Positions 24,601 through 36,844 of a DNA stretch of 64,000 nt are shown here, one piece after another. Source of the stretch: Desarmillaria ectypa (taxonomy: Eukaryota; Basidiomycota; Agaricomycetes; Agaricales; Physalacriaceae); contig JAUDYN010000006.1 of the NCBI GenBank assembly GCA_030407005.1, positions 1 to 64,000 on the forward strand, written 5' to 3'. The first letter of the stretch is position 1. Every line of letters begins with the position of its first letter. The notes beneath the pieces were generated by a model. It was given only the letters and a program-made list of their open reading frames with translations. It searched no databases and was not told the DNA's origin. The position numbers and the translations under genes are program-made.

Positions 24601-27016
24601 CCTTTTTCGGTTTGCTACGTGTCTTTCTTCTCTTCTACCATCTCTTCCGCTTTAACTTCCTTTTTCGACTCATAAAGCCTCTCTACGCGATGCTGCATAG
24701 CTCTACGACCGACGAGCATGCTTTTTGACAACCTATGCCTTTGGGCAACGACGCTCAAGATCATGATACCAATATTGAGGTAGCTCGCCTCGCCGACAAT
24801 GGAGCTACCTCTAGCACTGGTGGAAGGATGGGTGCGGGTTGTATAGGCGTTATGAATATACCAGTGTGTTAACATCTTCTAAATTCATTCATTCTCTTTC
24901 TCTAGTTTGTTTCATCACTGTTCCCCATCCTACCCCATCCGACACGAAGACCAACGCCAACGGCGGACGACACCTCCTTGGCGCGCTTGGGAATCTAGAC
25001 ACAATGGTTTCGACCACAGTTTGTGGGCTGAGCGGGGCAGCGAACTCTTCCTATGTCGCATTTGCGCGTGTCCCGGTTGGTTTAGTCTTGCTCGAGGTTA
25101 AGGTAACTGACCTAGAATATTCCATTTCTTTGACATCTTTCATTATAGAATATATCTATATACACGAAGTTACTGTCTACGGGCTCTGGCGACGCAAGAG
25201 AACGTGTGCGGCTACCCCTCCTTCATGTTTGTATTTGATTGATATCGAAATTTGATTCACCTTCTTCTTGCCATCCTACCACGAGCACTGAGCCATCGAG
25301 CGAGCCCCGAGCCTTCATAACAGAGCCCAGTAAGTGGTCTCTTCGTTTTCTTTACTGATTTAGTATCTAGATATAATTCGTATCTACGAACACTGTTCCC
25401 TTCCACACCCGGTCGAACCGCAAGCGACTCACGACCTCACATAACTGTCTACGTCCGCTTCGACGTATACTACGACGATGAGTGGTAGTGGAGCGAACAA
25501 ACTTGATAATTAGATAGATGAATGGCAATCCACTATGCAGTGCATTGTGGTGGTCTTCTGGATGAAAGAGCTTTTGCATCTCTTGCTACTCCGCCCATGA
25601 AATCATTCTAGTTTTCCTATTGCCGTACAAAAGAAGGTAATCTATCATTAAAATTAACGCCTGCGAAGCGGTCCCGCCGGTGTTTCGTTTGAAGTCCAAC
25701 GTTTCCTTTGTCCATTTCAAACCATTTGAGCGTTGATAAATTCCTACACGTAACATGATTCCTGTAGTGACCTCCGAGAAGCTGCAACAAGCTCAAGGGT
25801 TATATCAAACCAAAGCATCCGAATCGGATGAAGGTTAACGAACAAGCATATCTGACCTTCGTGGGCTGGTGGAGAAATCAAAGCGTTACTGAGGCTAATT
25901 TTGTCGAGCGGCGTACAGTTTTCGCATTAGAGTTACTTGATAGAATAAGACTCGGTAGTAGCATGATAAGGAAATTAAACGCACGCACCCTCAAACTTCG
26001 GAGCCTATGCTTTTAGTCCTAGTTGAGAACATGTATTATGCTGTCCGAAACAGAGACACTGAAAGAGGGAAAGACAGAACGACTTCTTGAAGTCTATACA
26101 AAACACCCATAGGAACGTGTCGGGTTCTCTGTTTATGTGATTCAAAATTGTGCTGGTACTAGGTAAAACCTTAAGGATTTCCAAGTTCGACTCATCTTCA
26201 AGGAACAGATGCCTTAATTCTGGAGAAATGTGATGACGGTGAACTGTTCGTCCCGTGTCTCCCAGATTCGTGATTGCCATGCGTAAATTGTTTACATCAA
26301 TGGATTTTGGAGGATGTCCTTCAGGACGTCGAATGCTGCAGGTAGAACCCAGATACACCCTTCGAGGTGGAACTCTATGCAGAGCACATTGACACGTTTA
26401 GAGTCGTCTGCACATTGCTTGAGGTGGCCATAGAAAAACGCTGGTATCCATGAGAAATTAAATATTGCGCAAGATGGCGTGTATGAGAGGGCACGCACCT
26501 TTCCCAACCCTCTTGCTTCAGTACCTGAGCCTGAGACTTGTTCGCACCGGGCGAGAAGTGGTCCTTAAAGCATAAGCCAACGCTATAATGTAGGGCAAGA
26601 AGCCTACTACTTTCTTGGGTGTACTGTCGGGAAAGTCAGTCATTGGCAGCAAAAGTCCGCATCAGAAAAAACTCTTGTACTACGTACTCCTCACTCAGGT
26701 GTATGTAACATTGGTAGCAGGTGTAGGCGATAAAGCGGTTACCTCAGGACATGTGGATAGTGATGCCATTGCTCGTGCCGAGAAGGATATGGAGGATCGG
26801 ACCGGGGAGACTGATAGCAAGGAGGATGAGGATGACAACACGAACGACGTAGATAGCAACACCACACCCGATCCTGTAACAGAGTAAATGTAATGTCCAA
26901 CGAATAATTACACATTCATCTTCTCTGTTACGATCAAGTACAAACAAGCAGTGTTTTTCCAAGCTAGTGAGTACCAGGTTACATGCATGACATAGGACTA
27001 TGCATTGATATGTTAG
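24600..27016. other. 2.4 kb without a confident gene
   Basis: A minus-strand frame at 24875-24615 ends in a charged tail (ERLYESKKEVKAEEMVEEKKDT) and could be a 3' exon, but no upstream exon or domain was found. Minus-strand frames at 26507-26005 overlap and look like a decayed gene of unknown type. I assign no function. Confidence 0.3.
26615..26887 (+). CDS. Small open frame with acidic C-terminus (doubtful)
   Basis: A 90-codon frame whose last 45 residues are strongly acidic (DRTGETDSKEDEDDNTND) after a short hydrophobic stretch. Such a composition is unusual by chance and could be a real 3' exon. It matches no family I recognise and has no clear partner exons. Confidence 0.25.
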   Translation: MGVLSGKSVIGSKSPHQKKLLYYVLLTQVYVTLVAGVGDKAVTSGHVDSDAIARAEKDMEDRTGETDSKEDEDDNTNDVDSNTTPDPVTE

Positions 27017-27021
27017 ACATA
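27017..27021 (+). repeat. Target-site duplication, left
   Basis: ACATA immediately before the LTR, repeated exactly at 27239-27243. Confidence 0.85.
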
Positions 27022-27238
27022 TGTTGGAATCCTGGGTGTTGCGCAGGGTAGACTCCAGGCTGGTAAAGCCAGATGTAAAGGAATTGTTATTCTATGGCTC
27101 CTACAGAGCTCATATTTATACTACTTCGCACTAGAATCTAGAATGTACTATAACTTTCTACGACTCTCTTGCTTACTCATCGACTCTCGGCATGATGCCG
27201 GATTGCTCCTTCTAGAACTTTCCAGCAAAATCCCAACA
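27022..27238. mobile_element. Solo LTR (LTR retrotransposon relic)
   Basis: A 217-bp element starts TGTTGGAAT and ends ATCCCAACA, short inverted ends of the TG...CA type. It is flanked by a perfect 5-bp duplication ACATA (27017-27021 and 27239-27243). This is the signature of an integrated LTR left after recombination between the two LTRs; no internal gag-pol sequence is present. It contains the palindrome CGGCATGATGCCG near its 3' end. The same palindrome occurs in the longer element at 33023-33416. The TGTTGGAA start is common in fungal Ty1/copia LTRs, but superfamily cannot be proven without internal sequence. Confidence 0.85.
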
Positions 27239-27243
27239 ACATA
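27239..27243 (+). repeat. Target-site duplication, right
   Basis: ACATA, identical to 27017-27021. Confidence 0.85.
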
Positions 27244-27261
27244 TAGTGTAGCTACGGTAGC

Positions 27262-27304
27262 CATGTGGTAGCAGAGGCAGTGCACTACAGCATGCTACCA
27301 CATG
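27262..27304. repeat. Inverted repeat / hairpin beside the solo LTR
   Basis: CATGTGGTAGC (27262-27272) pairs perfectly with GCTACCACATG (27294-27304) across a 21-base loop. About 40 bases further, TGCACTA and TAGTGCA form another inverted pair at about 27337-27361. The stretch 27244-27370 may be a small palindromic insertion. Confidence 0.75.
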
Positions 27305-27369
27305 CGACGTAACGGGGACTTTCCTACCACGCTATCTGCACTATGCAACCTAAGTAGTGCAATGTAGCG

Positions 27370-28242
27370 AGTTTTTTTCCCCCTGATGTACAGCAAAAGT
27401 TTAAAGGAGTTAGAGGAAGTGGCCGCAGCACGAAGTACCGTCTCTGATGACTATGGATAAGAGCGCCTGTACTTGTGAGAGATTCGCAAAGACTATGCAG
27501 AAAGGAAATTATAAGGCCACGCGTTACTTTATATACTGCGTACTTCTTCGACGGTCGCTTGACGCTCGTCGTTGTGAAGGGGCTGGGCATTACGTCATAA
27601 TATTGCACAGCCACCCCACCGTTCTTTCTTGCATGTTGCTTGCATGCATCTCGAAGGCGCGACAAGCGTACTCTGAATGTTCTTGGTGAAATTTAGCTCT
27701 CTGTAAAAAATAAACCAGTGGCTGATCTATGTTTCAAAAAGCAAGGTATGCTCAACCTCATAAAATTTTACTCAGGAGGCAATTGCAATGCGGCGATAAT
27801 TCCTTGGCCCTGCAGCACGTCCGATGTTGATTCATATCTCCGTCGGGTATTTCTCAGTCCTCTGTCCCGCAAAGAATATCCGCGGTTCTGTAGCCTGTTG
27901 TGTATACCCCCATGTGCCGACAATAGCAAGTAATCTCGTTCTTCGGTACTGCAGCCTAACTGACGTGACATTTTCAATAATTTTGACCGTCGTCGGCATA
28001 TTTTGTTAGTTCGAAGGAATTGTCCTTTCCCTAGGTCATTTTCGCATGTTACCTATAAAACTGTTATAATTGCCCGTTTTGCAGGCTAACGGCAGCTGGG
28101 TTGAGACAGCCTTGCTTCTCACCAGAAATTCACGTTCGGGAAATCAGTGTCCGACATCTATTATGATTGACCGCTCAAATACGGCATTGCCATAAAATTT
28201 TAAGGTTGACATGAACCGTCGACCATCTGAAGAGGTCTTTGT
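27370..28242. other. Intergenic stretch upstream of the hydrolase
   Basis: No gene recognised. It includes the presumed promoter of the gene starting at 28243; a weak AT-rich ATAAAATT element lies near 28192. Confidence 0.35.
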
Positions 28243-29902
28243 ATGCGTCTCTCATTTCTCTTTCACTTCGCGCCTCTGGCTTCGGCCAGTGTGCGCTATC
28301 GGCGGCAACAGGTCAATCAGAACCCTACCGTCGGTGGTGATCCCGATAACGGCTGGAAGACGTTCCCTCAAGTGAGCGACGCTACAGCATACCCTCGTTG
28401 GGTTGTAAATCAAGACAATGGTGCTAAACTGGTTCGGCTGTTCCTCTTCCTGATCATCGCCTCCGAATCTAACATTCAAGCTTTAGCCTGTATATCAAAC
28501 GAGCGGACTGAACAATTCTAGAATAACAAGAGCGGTCATTGTCTTACCTGGGAAGGTGGGCATCTACTTTCAGCCCCTCGCCGCGTTTCTCACTGTAGCG
28601 ACACAAGAACCGGGACTGCTGGTACTGTAAGTCTCCTCCTGTTACTCCATTTTCACCCAAACAAGCACCCTACCAACCAGACTGGAATGTGATGAACAAC
28701 GCGCTATATAATGCCACGTATCACGACCCAAGCATAAGACGTGAACATATCTCCATTATGGCTCCTTGCTTTTTCACCCAACCGGATATGGACGCAGGCA
28801 CAACAGGGGATGACGTACTACTATGGGGGATGACAACCTGGATTGACGGAAAAGCCAATATCCTGCCGAGCTTCGTAACAAACTTCAGCAGTTTTGATGT
28901 GCTCGACGTGCTGGTAGCATATTATATGGATACACACATTTTCCCAAACCTAAACGTGAGTTTTTCTTCATTCTGGTTTCATTTGTCACGAATCGTCTAC
29001 AGACCGTCGTTGTTGGAGGACATTCTGCTGGAGGCCAAATGACACAGCGCTATGCTACGTTGCGAAAATCGACTGAGAACGATAATCGGCTCCATTTCTG
29101 GATCGGTGAGTTCTTTGCTTTGTTTCTTCTCCTGAAATAACTCATTGTTCATGGCATTCCTTTCAGCCAACCCAGGCTCTTTATGTTGGTTGACTGAAGA
29201 TCGGCCGATGCCCGATAGCTTTTGCTTTGATGCGGACAAGTACAAGTACGGTTTAGCTGGCAATTTTCCAGCCTATGCTATATCGGACACGAACAGGCTG
29301 GGCAGGGAAGGGATCATTTCAAGATACATTGGACGAAATTTACACTATGCCTGGGGAATGGTCAGCATCTATTCTAGAAATATTCAACCCGTCAGCTACT
29401 GTTCTTATTTTGTTTTTCCTTTCTATAGGCAGATAATGGCCCTGGTGATATCTCTTGTCAAGCGTTTGTGAGCAGCTGTCTTACAGCACCGGTCCGTTCA
29501 TCCACCTAATCATTTCCATCACCCACAGACCCAAGGACGCACACATCTGGAAAGGGGAAGGAATTTTGTCGCCATGCTAGAAGACCTGGCGGGCGGTATA
29601 CCTGCCTTGACGACCATCGATTGGATCGAGGGCGTATCTCACTCGAACGAGGATATGATGAGTAGCGAGGCAGGAATAGACAAGGTAATGCATATTCTCT
29701 TATGAAAGTGTCTCAATGCTCATTTGTACTGGAGCTGTTCCGATATGTGTCGAACGACACTGCTCGGACTGTGAATGGGCCTTCCGGCTCGAGTTCGAGC
29801 TCGGATCTGGATCCGACTCAAACAGCCAACGCAGTGAACACAAAACCACTGTCTTTGATTTTCTTCTTCGCGTTGCCTCTAGTTTTTTGTGTCAAGATTT
29901 AG
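28243..29902 (+). CDS. Secreted alpha/beta hydrolase with GPI-like tail
   Basis: Nine exons (28243-28431, 28487-28555, 28599-28626, 28681-28955, 29003-29105, 29167-29360, 29429-29467, 29529-29684, 29735-29902) join in frame to 406 residues. Residues 1-15 form a signal peptide (MRLSFLFHFAPLASA). The core strand is RAVIVLPGK. The nucleophile elbow is VVVGGHSAGGQ with Ser195, and a C-terminal GVSHSNEDM places the likely catalytic His at 337. A conserved middle segment reads WGMADNGPGD. The end is a Ser/Thr-rich linker then a hydrophobic stretch (LSLIFFFALPLVFCV), as in GPI-anchored or cell-wall-tethered proteins. Homologues are fungal hydrolases of unknown substrate; esterase or lipase activity is likely by family. 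Exon 3 is only 28 bp, but its phase fits. Confidence 0.88.
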
Positions 29903-30500
29903 AAGAGATACTGACACGAAGCGGACTATGCCCATTGGATATTAATTTCATATAAATCCCTTCTACTGCTATCCAATATATCGCCATTTTCTGACGCAGT
30001 CCCTCCAAATACCAATCGATGACTGCCGACCGTCATCCGACGGGGTTTATATGAGATATGTACTGCCCCACATCCAAACGTCGGAACTTTGAGACCATGC
30101 TCACAGGGTTGCAGAAGAAGCGTGACTCAGTTGCTCTTTCTTGGTGTGGATCTTACAAGTTACGACGAAGCTGAAAGGCATCTACTGATACTTTCAATCG
30201 CCGAGTTACCGGTTCGCATTATCTTCCTGAAGTGTCCATCGAAAACCCGATGTAATGGATGAGATTTCAGCTGCCGAAAAAGATTCCAAGAAGGGTTATC
30301 GGTTCAACCTTCTTTTGTTCGGTGATGATAGAGCACGCGCTACGATAACACGAGGTTCCGATAACCATGTGTGGTATGCGCCCGTTCGAGAAAGATATCT
30401 TTCGGTAATTAAAAGCGGCTTACCCGGGCTTGGGCACAGCCGGAGGCAAATTATGTTTATTCTGATAGGATCCATCAATGCGCGGGTTTATCGGTAGCAT
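29903..30500. other. Intergenic stretch after the hydrolase
   Basis: Holds the 3' flank of the hydrolase and two short overlapping frames near 30255-30497 with no recognisable domain. Confidence 0.35.
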
Positions 30501-30516
30501 CGTTGATAATGAGCTG

Positions 30517-32281
30517 TCATTTATCTTGATGGTCGGAAAGTATAAACTGACATAGAGGTTCTATTCTATAATTGTTGAAGGACCTGGATTCTTTCTGATG
30601 TAAAATAACAGTCCCCACTTCTAATAGGCAAAGGCCATGAGTATTGAAGTAAATTTGACTTAAGTAGGCAAAGGAGCCTATTGTCGCGGAAAGACATTGC
30701 TGAATTCTCCGCTTCAACGGAGGAATTAATTCATTATCCTCTGCATCTCGGACCTGGACAGTGCCTGAGTCTGTAATATCTCGGTAATTCAAACAGAAAC
30801 AAGCCAACGCCATAGAGTAGCATAGGGTCCGGAGGTCACGTACTGCGGGGGTCTGCATTTCTGGGAGAATTCAGATGTTCGGCGGCTTTAATACAATCAC
30901 GGGTGAAGACAATTGCAGGCGAGCGAAGAATATCGGGTTCACAAGATTATGTCTTTGATCCATATGATGTTCCCAAAAACCTTTTCGATACGAGCTTTCC
31001 CAGAGGGGTGTAAAACAGTCGCTTTAAATGATCCCCCAATAATCCATTCATAACAGCGGTGGAATCGGATAGTAAAGAGCATCGTACATGTCAATGGGAC
31101 CCCTTTAGGCGATTGGTCAACAAAGCAGCCCCATATGTTATCATATTTATGACCTTGAAGAAAGCAGCGTCGTCTAATTTCAATATGTGATACTGCAAGA
31201 GGACATAGGCCTTGGCTGCAACAGAGAGGACTGGGTTTACCATGTGCTGAAACGCAGTTCTAGCCTCGGAAGTTGAATTCAGATCTCCTGAGTCGCTGAT
31301 AGAACGAGATGGAGACTCCTTGCTAGAAGAACATCGGTATTCAGTATTCGGTGATGCTGCCCCAGTAATGAAGTTCAGGAACCGAAAGATGGCTATTTTT
31401 GAATATCAGTCATGAACTCAACAAAGAGAAGACAGTGTCATATGGCGAGTCTATTCTTCCTGCTAGTAAAACGAGTAACAAAGCATTGGTGTAACCGCAT
31501 GCTCTATTTTTCTACGAACAAGACACAATCATCGTGGTAGCCGCACAACAATACCGCACAGTTTGGTGGCCTGTTAATTAGAGGATATCTATGCGCAGAG
31601 ACGTGGATCTGGGGATTATGGTTACGTGCTGTACCGTATACGGTTAGACGGCCATCGCTTCCAATCCGTCGACGGTACACGGACCGTACGAGTACATCCG
31701 TCACGGCTGTGCATACGGCTGTATGCTAGGGTCAGTGCTCAGTATATCAGTCCAACATAAAACTATACTATATAGTCATTAAAGCGCACCTAGCTGATTT
31801 TCTGGTGCAATTCGACGTTGCTGTTCTCTTTGGACAAGTGTTCTTGCCATGGAAAGGCGCCTCTAACAGTTGCGCCATTGTAGTTCGAAATGTGCAAGAA
31901 TATATCTTGAGAGTGTCGCAAATCACCGGGCAATGAATGAGAAAGAAAGTTATTGCACTGAACTTAGCTCTCAAGCCGCATTGTGGCTGAACCTCATCCT
32001 CCAGTGATACATAGCTACATGCCATACAGATAGCCGTCAACGGCTGGCGGTGCGGTGCTTCTCGAGCTTTCGGCGGCACAGTTATGGTATCTGTATGGTG
32101 ACACCCGTATAACCATACTAGCATTTGATGGCCATCGCATTCGAGTGGCAGTAACCGAGTGATATGCAACGTCTGTCTTGCCTATGTATAGGGCCATTAC
32201 CAGTACCCTATTGTCCGAGGAAGTCGGCATATCTACACCCTTTATTTCACCTTCATTACTTGCTGCAAACAAGAGCAACAC
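30517..32281 (-). pseudogene. Decayed unrecognised gene
   Basis: The minus strand from about 31280 to 30850 stays open in one frame for roughly 140 codons with only two stops. It reads HMVNPVLSVAAKAYVLLQYH and FFKVINMITYGAALLTNRLK, later SPAIVFTRDCIKAAEHLNSP. Adjacent minus-strand frames at 30858-30517 and 32281-31768 have similar protein-like composition. Together they suggest one broken gene of up to 1.7 kb. I cannot name it: the helical composition and CIKAAEHL segment faintly recall fungal transcription-factor middle regions, but no zinc cluster is visible. Confidence 0.45.
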
Positions 32282-33022
32282 TCACCCAGACATAGTTTGG
32301 TCAATTTGATAGTTATCTTCTTACATGACGTCGGCCTCTTGCCCAGCCATTATCCTTAAATTAATGAAACAATTAATGACATTTTACTGGAGAACGCAAT
32401 GCACATATCTGAGATGTTTTCCTCCAGGTTTAAGATCAAAGGGCCAGCCAGAAAACGATTTAAGCCGTAGAAAATATTAGGGAGGGACAACATGAAGTAG
32501 AACGAAGAACATACAAATAATTCATATGTTTGGGCTTCGGAACCATACGCATATCCGTTAAATTCTTGAGCCGTTCTGCGCTAGGTTGGAGCTTCGTTAT
32601 GTGCTGCCCAACTTGGACCACCCAATATCACACAACGCATCGTAAATGTGGGGAGATAAACGAGAACGATATTGTGAAGACGTGTCGAAAATAAGCGTGT
32701 GATATCCTGTTCGTACCGAGAGGCAAGATGCGGAAAATGGCACGCTCCAGTTGAGTTATGGATGGCACGGCTTGAGTTACACTGCTGTCAGCATGGGGAT
32801 TGGGATGGTGCGGATACCGATGCTCGAGTATTTTCTTGGAGTCATTACTGCTGTTGTTGGAGCTCTTTTCATTCTTTTTGGGATTGGGAGTATATTTTTT
32901 AATATGAGATTATTTTGCGAGCATGCTGCTGAGTAGGACAGTTTTAGTACCAGTTTTAGTGAGAATAAAGATTACGTACAGGTTCCTGGCACTCGTCTGA
33001 AGCAAGTAAGACTGTTCAATAG
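32282..33022. other. Stretch with one hydrophobic frame
   Basis: A plus-strand frame at 32751-32936 encodes a clear membrane segment (LGVITAVVGALFILFGIG) and ends CEHAAE. It could be the last exon of a membrane-protein relic. Nothing else is recognisable. Confidence 0.3.
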
Positions 33023-33416
33023 TGTGGAATATCGATGACTCTGTGGCTGTGCGAGCTGGGGCGATGGCCAGTTAGCCCCAGTCTTGCTGAGTAAAAGTTT
33101 GGTAAAGAATTATTGAGAGAAAGTAATAGAAGGATACATAGAGTATATAAGTAGCTAGATTTTGTAGTTGTTGTGAAAAACGGGGGATGAGTAGATCAGT
33201 TCGTTCCCAGTTAGTACATGCGCGGTGTCAGGCCAATAGTATTGCGCTTGGCTGAGCTCTGCAAACACATGCAGATGTACACTACTGTACCTACTTATAT
33301 ACTAAATGCTACTTTACTAGAACCTTCTACAAGTTTCCTAATATTTCTCTCTTAATCAGCAAGCTCGGCATGATGCCGGATTGCCATCATCTCGGCTCAA
33401 CTCTCAAATTCCAACA
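33023..33416. mobile_element. Second LTR-like element, longer variant
   Basis: This runs from TGTGGAAT to ATTCCAACA, about 394 bp. It shares with the solo LTR at 27022-27238 the terminal bases and, near the 3' end, the exact stretch CTCGGCATGATGCCGGATTGC (first 20 bases CTCGGCATGATGCCGGATTG). It also has an internal TATATAA (about 33144). The target duplication is not perfect: TAGTG occurs at 33020-33024 and 33418-33422, which fits only if the element ends are shifted by one or two bases. It appears to be a related LTR family member or a less deleted copy. Confidence 0.65.
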
Positions 33417-34980
33417 GTAGTGTACTGTACTCGTTTGCCTCTATTCCTACAAGCAAACTTGAACTGCTCTGTCCTAACTCGCTGGGAAAACGTGCCTGAT
33501 CTTTGATCCGTGGTGCGCGTGTTATCCAACAGATTGTAACTTAATGCCATCACGTAACGCAGCTGTGGTAAGGTCAGTTACAAGCTTCAGTACGGCGGAT
33601 ATTCAGCGTTAGTAAAAATATGCAACATATAAACGGTATAGGCGCATCTTTACGCACCTAGCAAGGGCCTCTCAGTATGTTTCCATTGTTCAAAGGTCGC
33701 GAGAATCTTCTCATCGTCTTTTCTCTTCTGCAGGCGCTTGCCGAATGTGTTCGGGCGCTTGCACGGATACGGCTAGTATATGGCGGTCGTGGAGGATTGG
33801 GAAGAGATTGCCAAGCGGAAGCCACAAATTATTTCGGGAAATAACTTATCGCTGTTGTGTAATCTCGTAATCTCATATTTATGCACCAGCTGGGGTTTAT
33901 TCGCTCACTGGCATATTCTATTTCTATCCGTTACGAACTGGGGAGATGTCTGAGACAAACAGCAAAACTGTTGAAAGGGCCTCTATGCGCTTTCAAAATC
34001 ATATAGGAAGATGACACAATCAAATAGGTGAAGTTGGGTGCACTTAGCAAATGAGGGATGAAAGTAACTTACCGCAAGCAGGGATTTACCTTAGCTTGTC
34101 GCTGATGGTCTTGATGGATTCGATTGGAAGTGTAAGCGGCTTACGCCTGGTCAAAATAGTCCCGCAATGAAAACTCAGCTTTACCTTGAGTCAGTGGAAG
34201 ACGAGCTTACCATGACTTAGTGAGGACCTCACGGCTAAGTCAAAGTTGCATAACCGAGATGTCTACACACATAGGACTCGGAATCTACTTGGCGGGTTAG
34301 AATCGCTTCCCAAGAGTTCACAACGAATGATTCTTATGTGGTTCATAGCTTGTTTCTATTCCGGATGTGTCTGCCCTCCACGCGATGCTCTGTTAGCAAC
34401 AGCTAAGAGCGCTTCAACTTTCAACAGAAAGGGCGTAGGAGAACAAAAAAGGAAAGAAATTCTCACTTTGATGAATTTTGACGGGAAGGTCAAGCAGAAA
34501 CCTTTTCAATCTCTTTTTCAGGATTTCAATGTTAGATCGGAAATGCCAACACACGAAAAACAGATGCTGAGATCCCTACTTATAGCATACGCCGACCTTT
34601 TTCCGGGCCCAGTCTCTAAAAGCGAAACAGAGTAGGACCGGGTAGATCCATAAACGAAAGAAGCAAAACACTATGGTCATGCATCCAGTGTTTAGCAGGA
34701 GCCCTTTTCCCCAATCTATAGCTTTCTATGCTAGATCAAATTTTTTCGGAACCCCGATGTATGGCATAAATTGGCTTCGTTTTTCCTAACGTACGGGTTA
34801 CAGAGTCTGTATGGATGGATATAAAATTTTCTGCGGAGGAGAATTTGATAGCAGGGATTAGACCAACAAACTTCAGTAAAATACTACGGAGCAACGAAAT
34901 CCGCATTAATGAAAGTTCCCGGCTGAAGAAAGACTGGCTTACGTAGGACGGAGTCTCCTTCAGACATAGATGACCCATAA
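33417..34980. other. 1.6 kb between the LTR-like element and repeat copy A
   Basis: A 129-codon plus-strand frame at 34246-34635 (with QRMILMWFIACFYSGCVC and EKQMLRSLLIAYADLF) is the longest here and may be coding; I do not recognise it. Nothing else is supported. Confidence 0.3.
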
Positions 34981-36775
34981 TTATGGCAGCATCATTACAC
35001 CGTCAGCCCTGTTGTCAGAGCCCCATCAAGTTGGATTTATCATGGACTATCGGTCGTGAAGACAGAGATCCCGATGAGGGGAATATCGTTGACGATCATG
35101 CCTCGAAGGACGAAATTAACCATACCGTAGATGGGAAGAGCACGCATGCCACATTGCACCTCCCAGCATCGAAACTATGCTAGACCTTATGTTGGTGGAT
35201 CTCCACCGATCAAGAACCAGGAGTTAGTCTCCATAATATCGCCTTCAGCCTTCCCGTTTAGTCTCGGGTGTAGTGATTAGGTTTGATACGAGACAGTTAC
35301 CGGGGCCATACCTCCCTTATCAGAAGACCATCGTCGATTGCATTGTATGGGTCCCCTAGCAAACCTGAGGCACGAAATGATGCGTCTAGAATAAATACAA
35401 GGCCATCCCGACCCTGGAACAAGGAAAATTTCGGAAGGATCATGAACATGAGGTCGTATGTAATTTCGCTGTATAGATATGTCGGAGATGGTGTAGTGTT
35501 CATAAGAATTACATTGTATCAACGGACCGAAATAAAGTTAGCGACGGCAGATGAAAAAACGAATTCTCTTTAGCAGGTAGACTGGTGGAGATGATATATC
35601 TGTGGAATGTGGGAGTTAACATAAAGCAAAATGAGGGAAGAAATCCGTCGTTTGATTGAATTTTGAGGGTAGGTTGTGAAGTTGTTCCAGAATATACTAA
35701 AAAGATAGGGAAACGCGTTTGCATGTGATTACGGTGCGCATGCTTCGCTGAGACACGTTGCATTTCCAAGGGAAACACGCATTATATTCGTCAAGGCTCA
35801 AGCATTCACTATGCAGAGAATTAGTTCAAGAATATCCCGTGTTCTTTACGCGTTAGGTAGGCCATGCTGGAGCCTCGCATGAAGGTTGAGACAAGATCAA
35901 GAAATAAATTAAATATTAGAGCATCGACATTTGAGCGGCAAACACGTAATGAAATAGCCATTTCGCGTAGGGTCCCAGAACAAGGCTGATACGGATAGAG
36001 GGAATGGATGATCATTGGTTCTGGTATCGATGAGAAAGTCGGGAGCAGTAGGAATTGGCGTCGGGGTACGGGGTGTATTTGGACTACCACCCCGAAAGAT
36101 CCGAGTACAGCCAGAATTCAGGTCCAGTAGGGAAAGGTTAGGGCGAACATAACGAACCCTGATGGTGAAATTGGAATGCGGGGTTGGCTTCGGGGATGGG
36201 GTCGTGGGTTGCGGAACAATTGACATCCACGTCATATGTTTTTTTAAAAAAAATAAAAATAAAACAAGGCTCATCGAGTCTATGCTGGCGACGAGAGCAC
36301 TGCCGTTACAGTGTTGCAGCACACCGCGGACCTGTGCTCTGCTGACACGTCCAAAGCATCTATGTAGAAGCAAGATAACGGAGTAAGCGTGACTCGTAGG
36401 GCTCAAAGACGTAAGAATTCTTCAATACTCACAGACGAGCGAGAGGGCTTTCTACGATTCAAGCTAGAGCTGTACTCTGGCGGGATTAGTACTACCTCTA
36501 GAAGAGAGTGCACACTAGACGTCGCCGCAAACCCGCATACTGCGGCGATTAACAACAGGCAGTACGGAGATCTAAACGTAACCTTGAGTAGTTGCCCCAT
36601 ATCTGGAAGTTACAAGGAGAAATCAACACGCCTATGCTATCGTTGACAATGAACGTGTCTGCACTGCCTCCGGAAGAACGAATGGTGGAATCATGTGAGT
36701 GGCAGGCTAATTATTAGTGTCCGGCACGCTCCGACACTAATAGCATTCACCTCGATAGTGTAGACTTGGATGACG

Positions 36776-36844
36776 CCACCGCCGCCATCACCGCCCAGAT
36801 GTCGTCGAACGCCCTGCCGAATATGGAACAGCTGCTTCTACGAG
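36776..36844 (+). pseudogene. Exon-like segment of copy A
   Basis: Begins after a TAG acceptor near 36760 and ends at a GTGAG donor at 36845. It reads DDATAAITAQMSSNALPNME in the frame set by the preceding segment. Copy C has the matching stretch at about 60.42-60.37 with CGTCGAACGCCC in common; copy B has deleted it. Confidence 0.5.

Noticed and set aside
25000..25100. Plus-strand run GLSGAANSSYVAFARVPVG as a possible exon
   Set aside because: The opposite strand is equally open and neither joins to flanking exons.
35909..36406. 165-codon minus frame rich in Pro and Thr
   Set aside because: No recognisable domain, and it lies inside repeat copy A, where the conserved protein-like segments are on the plus strand.
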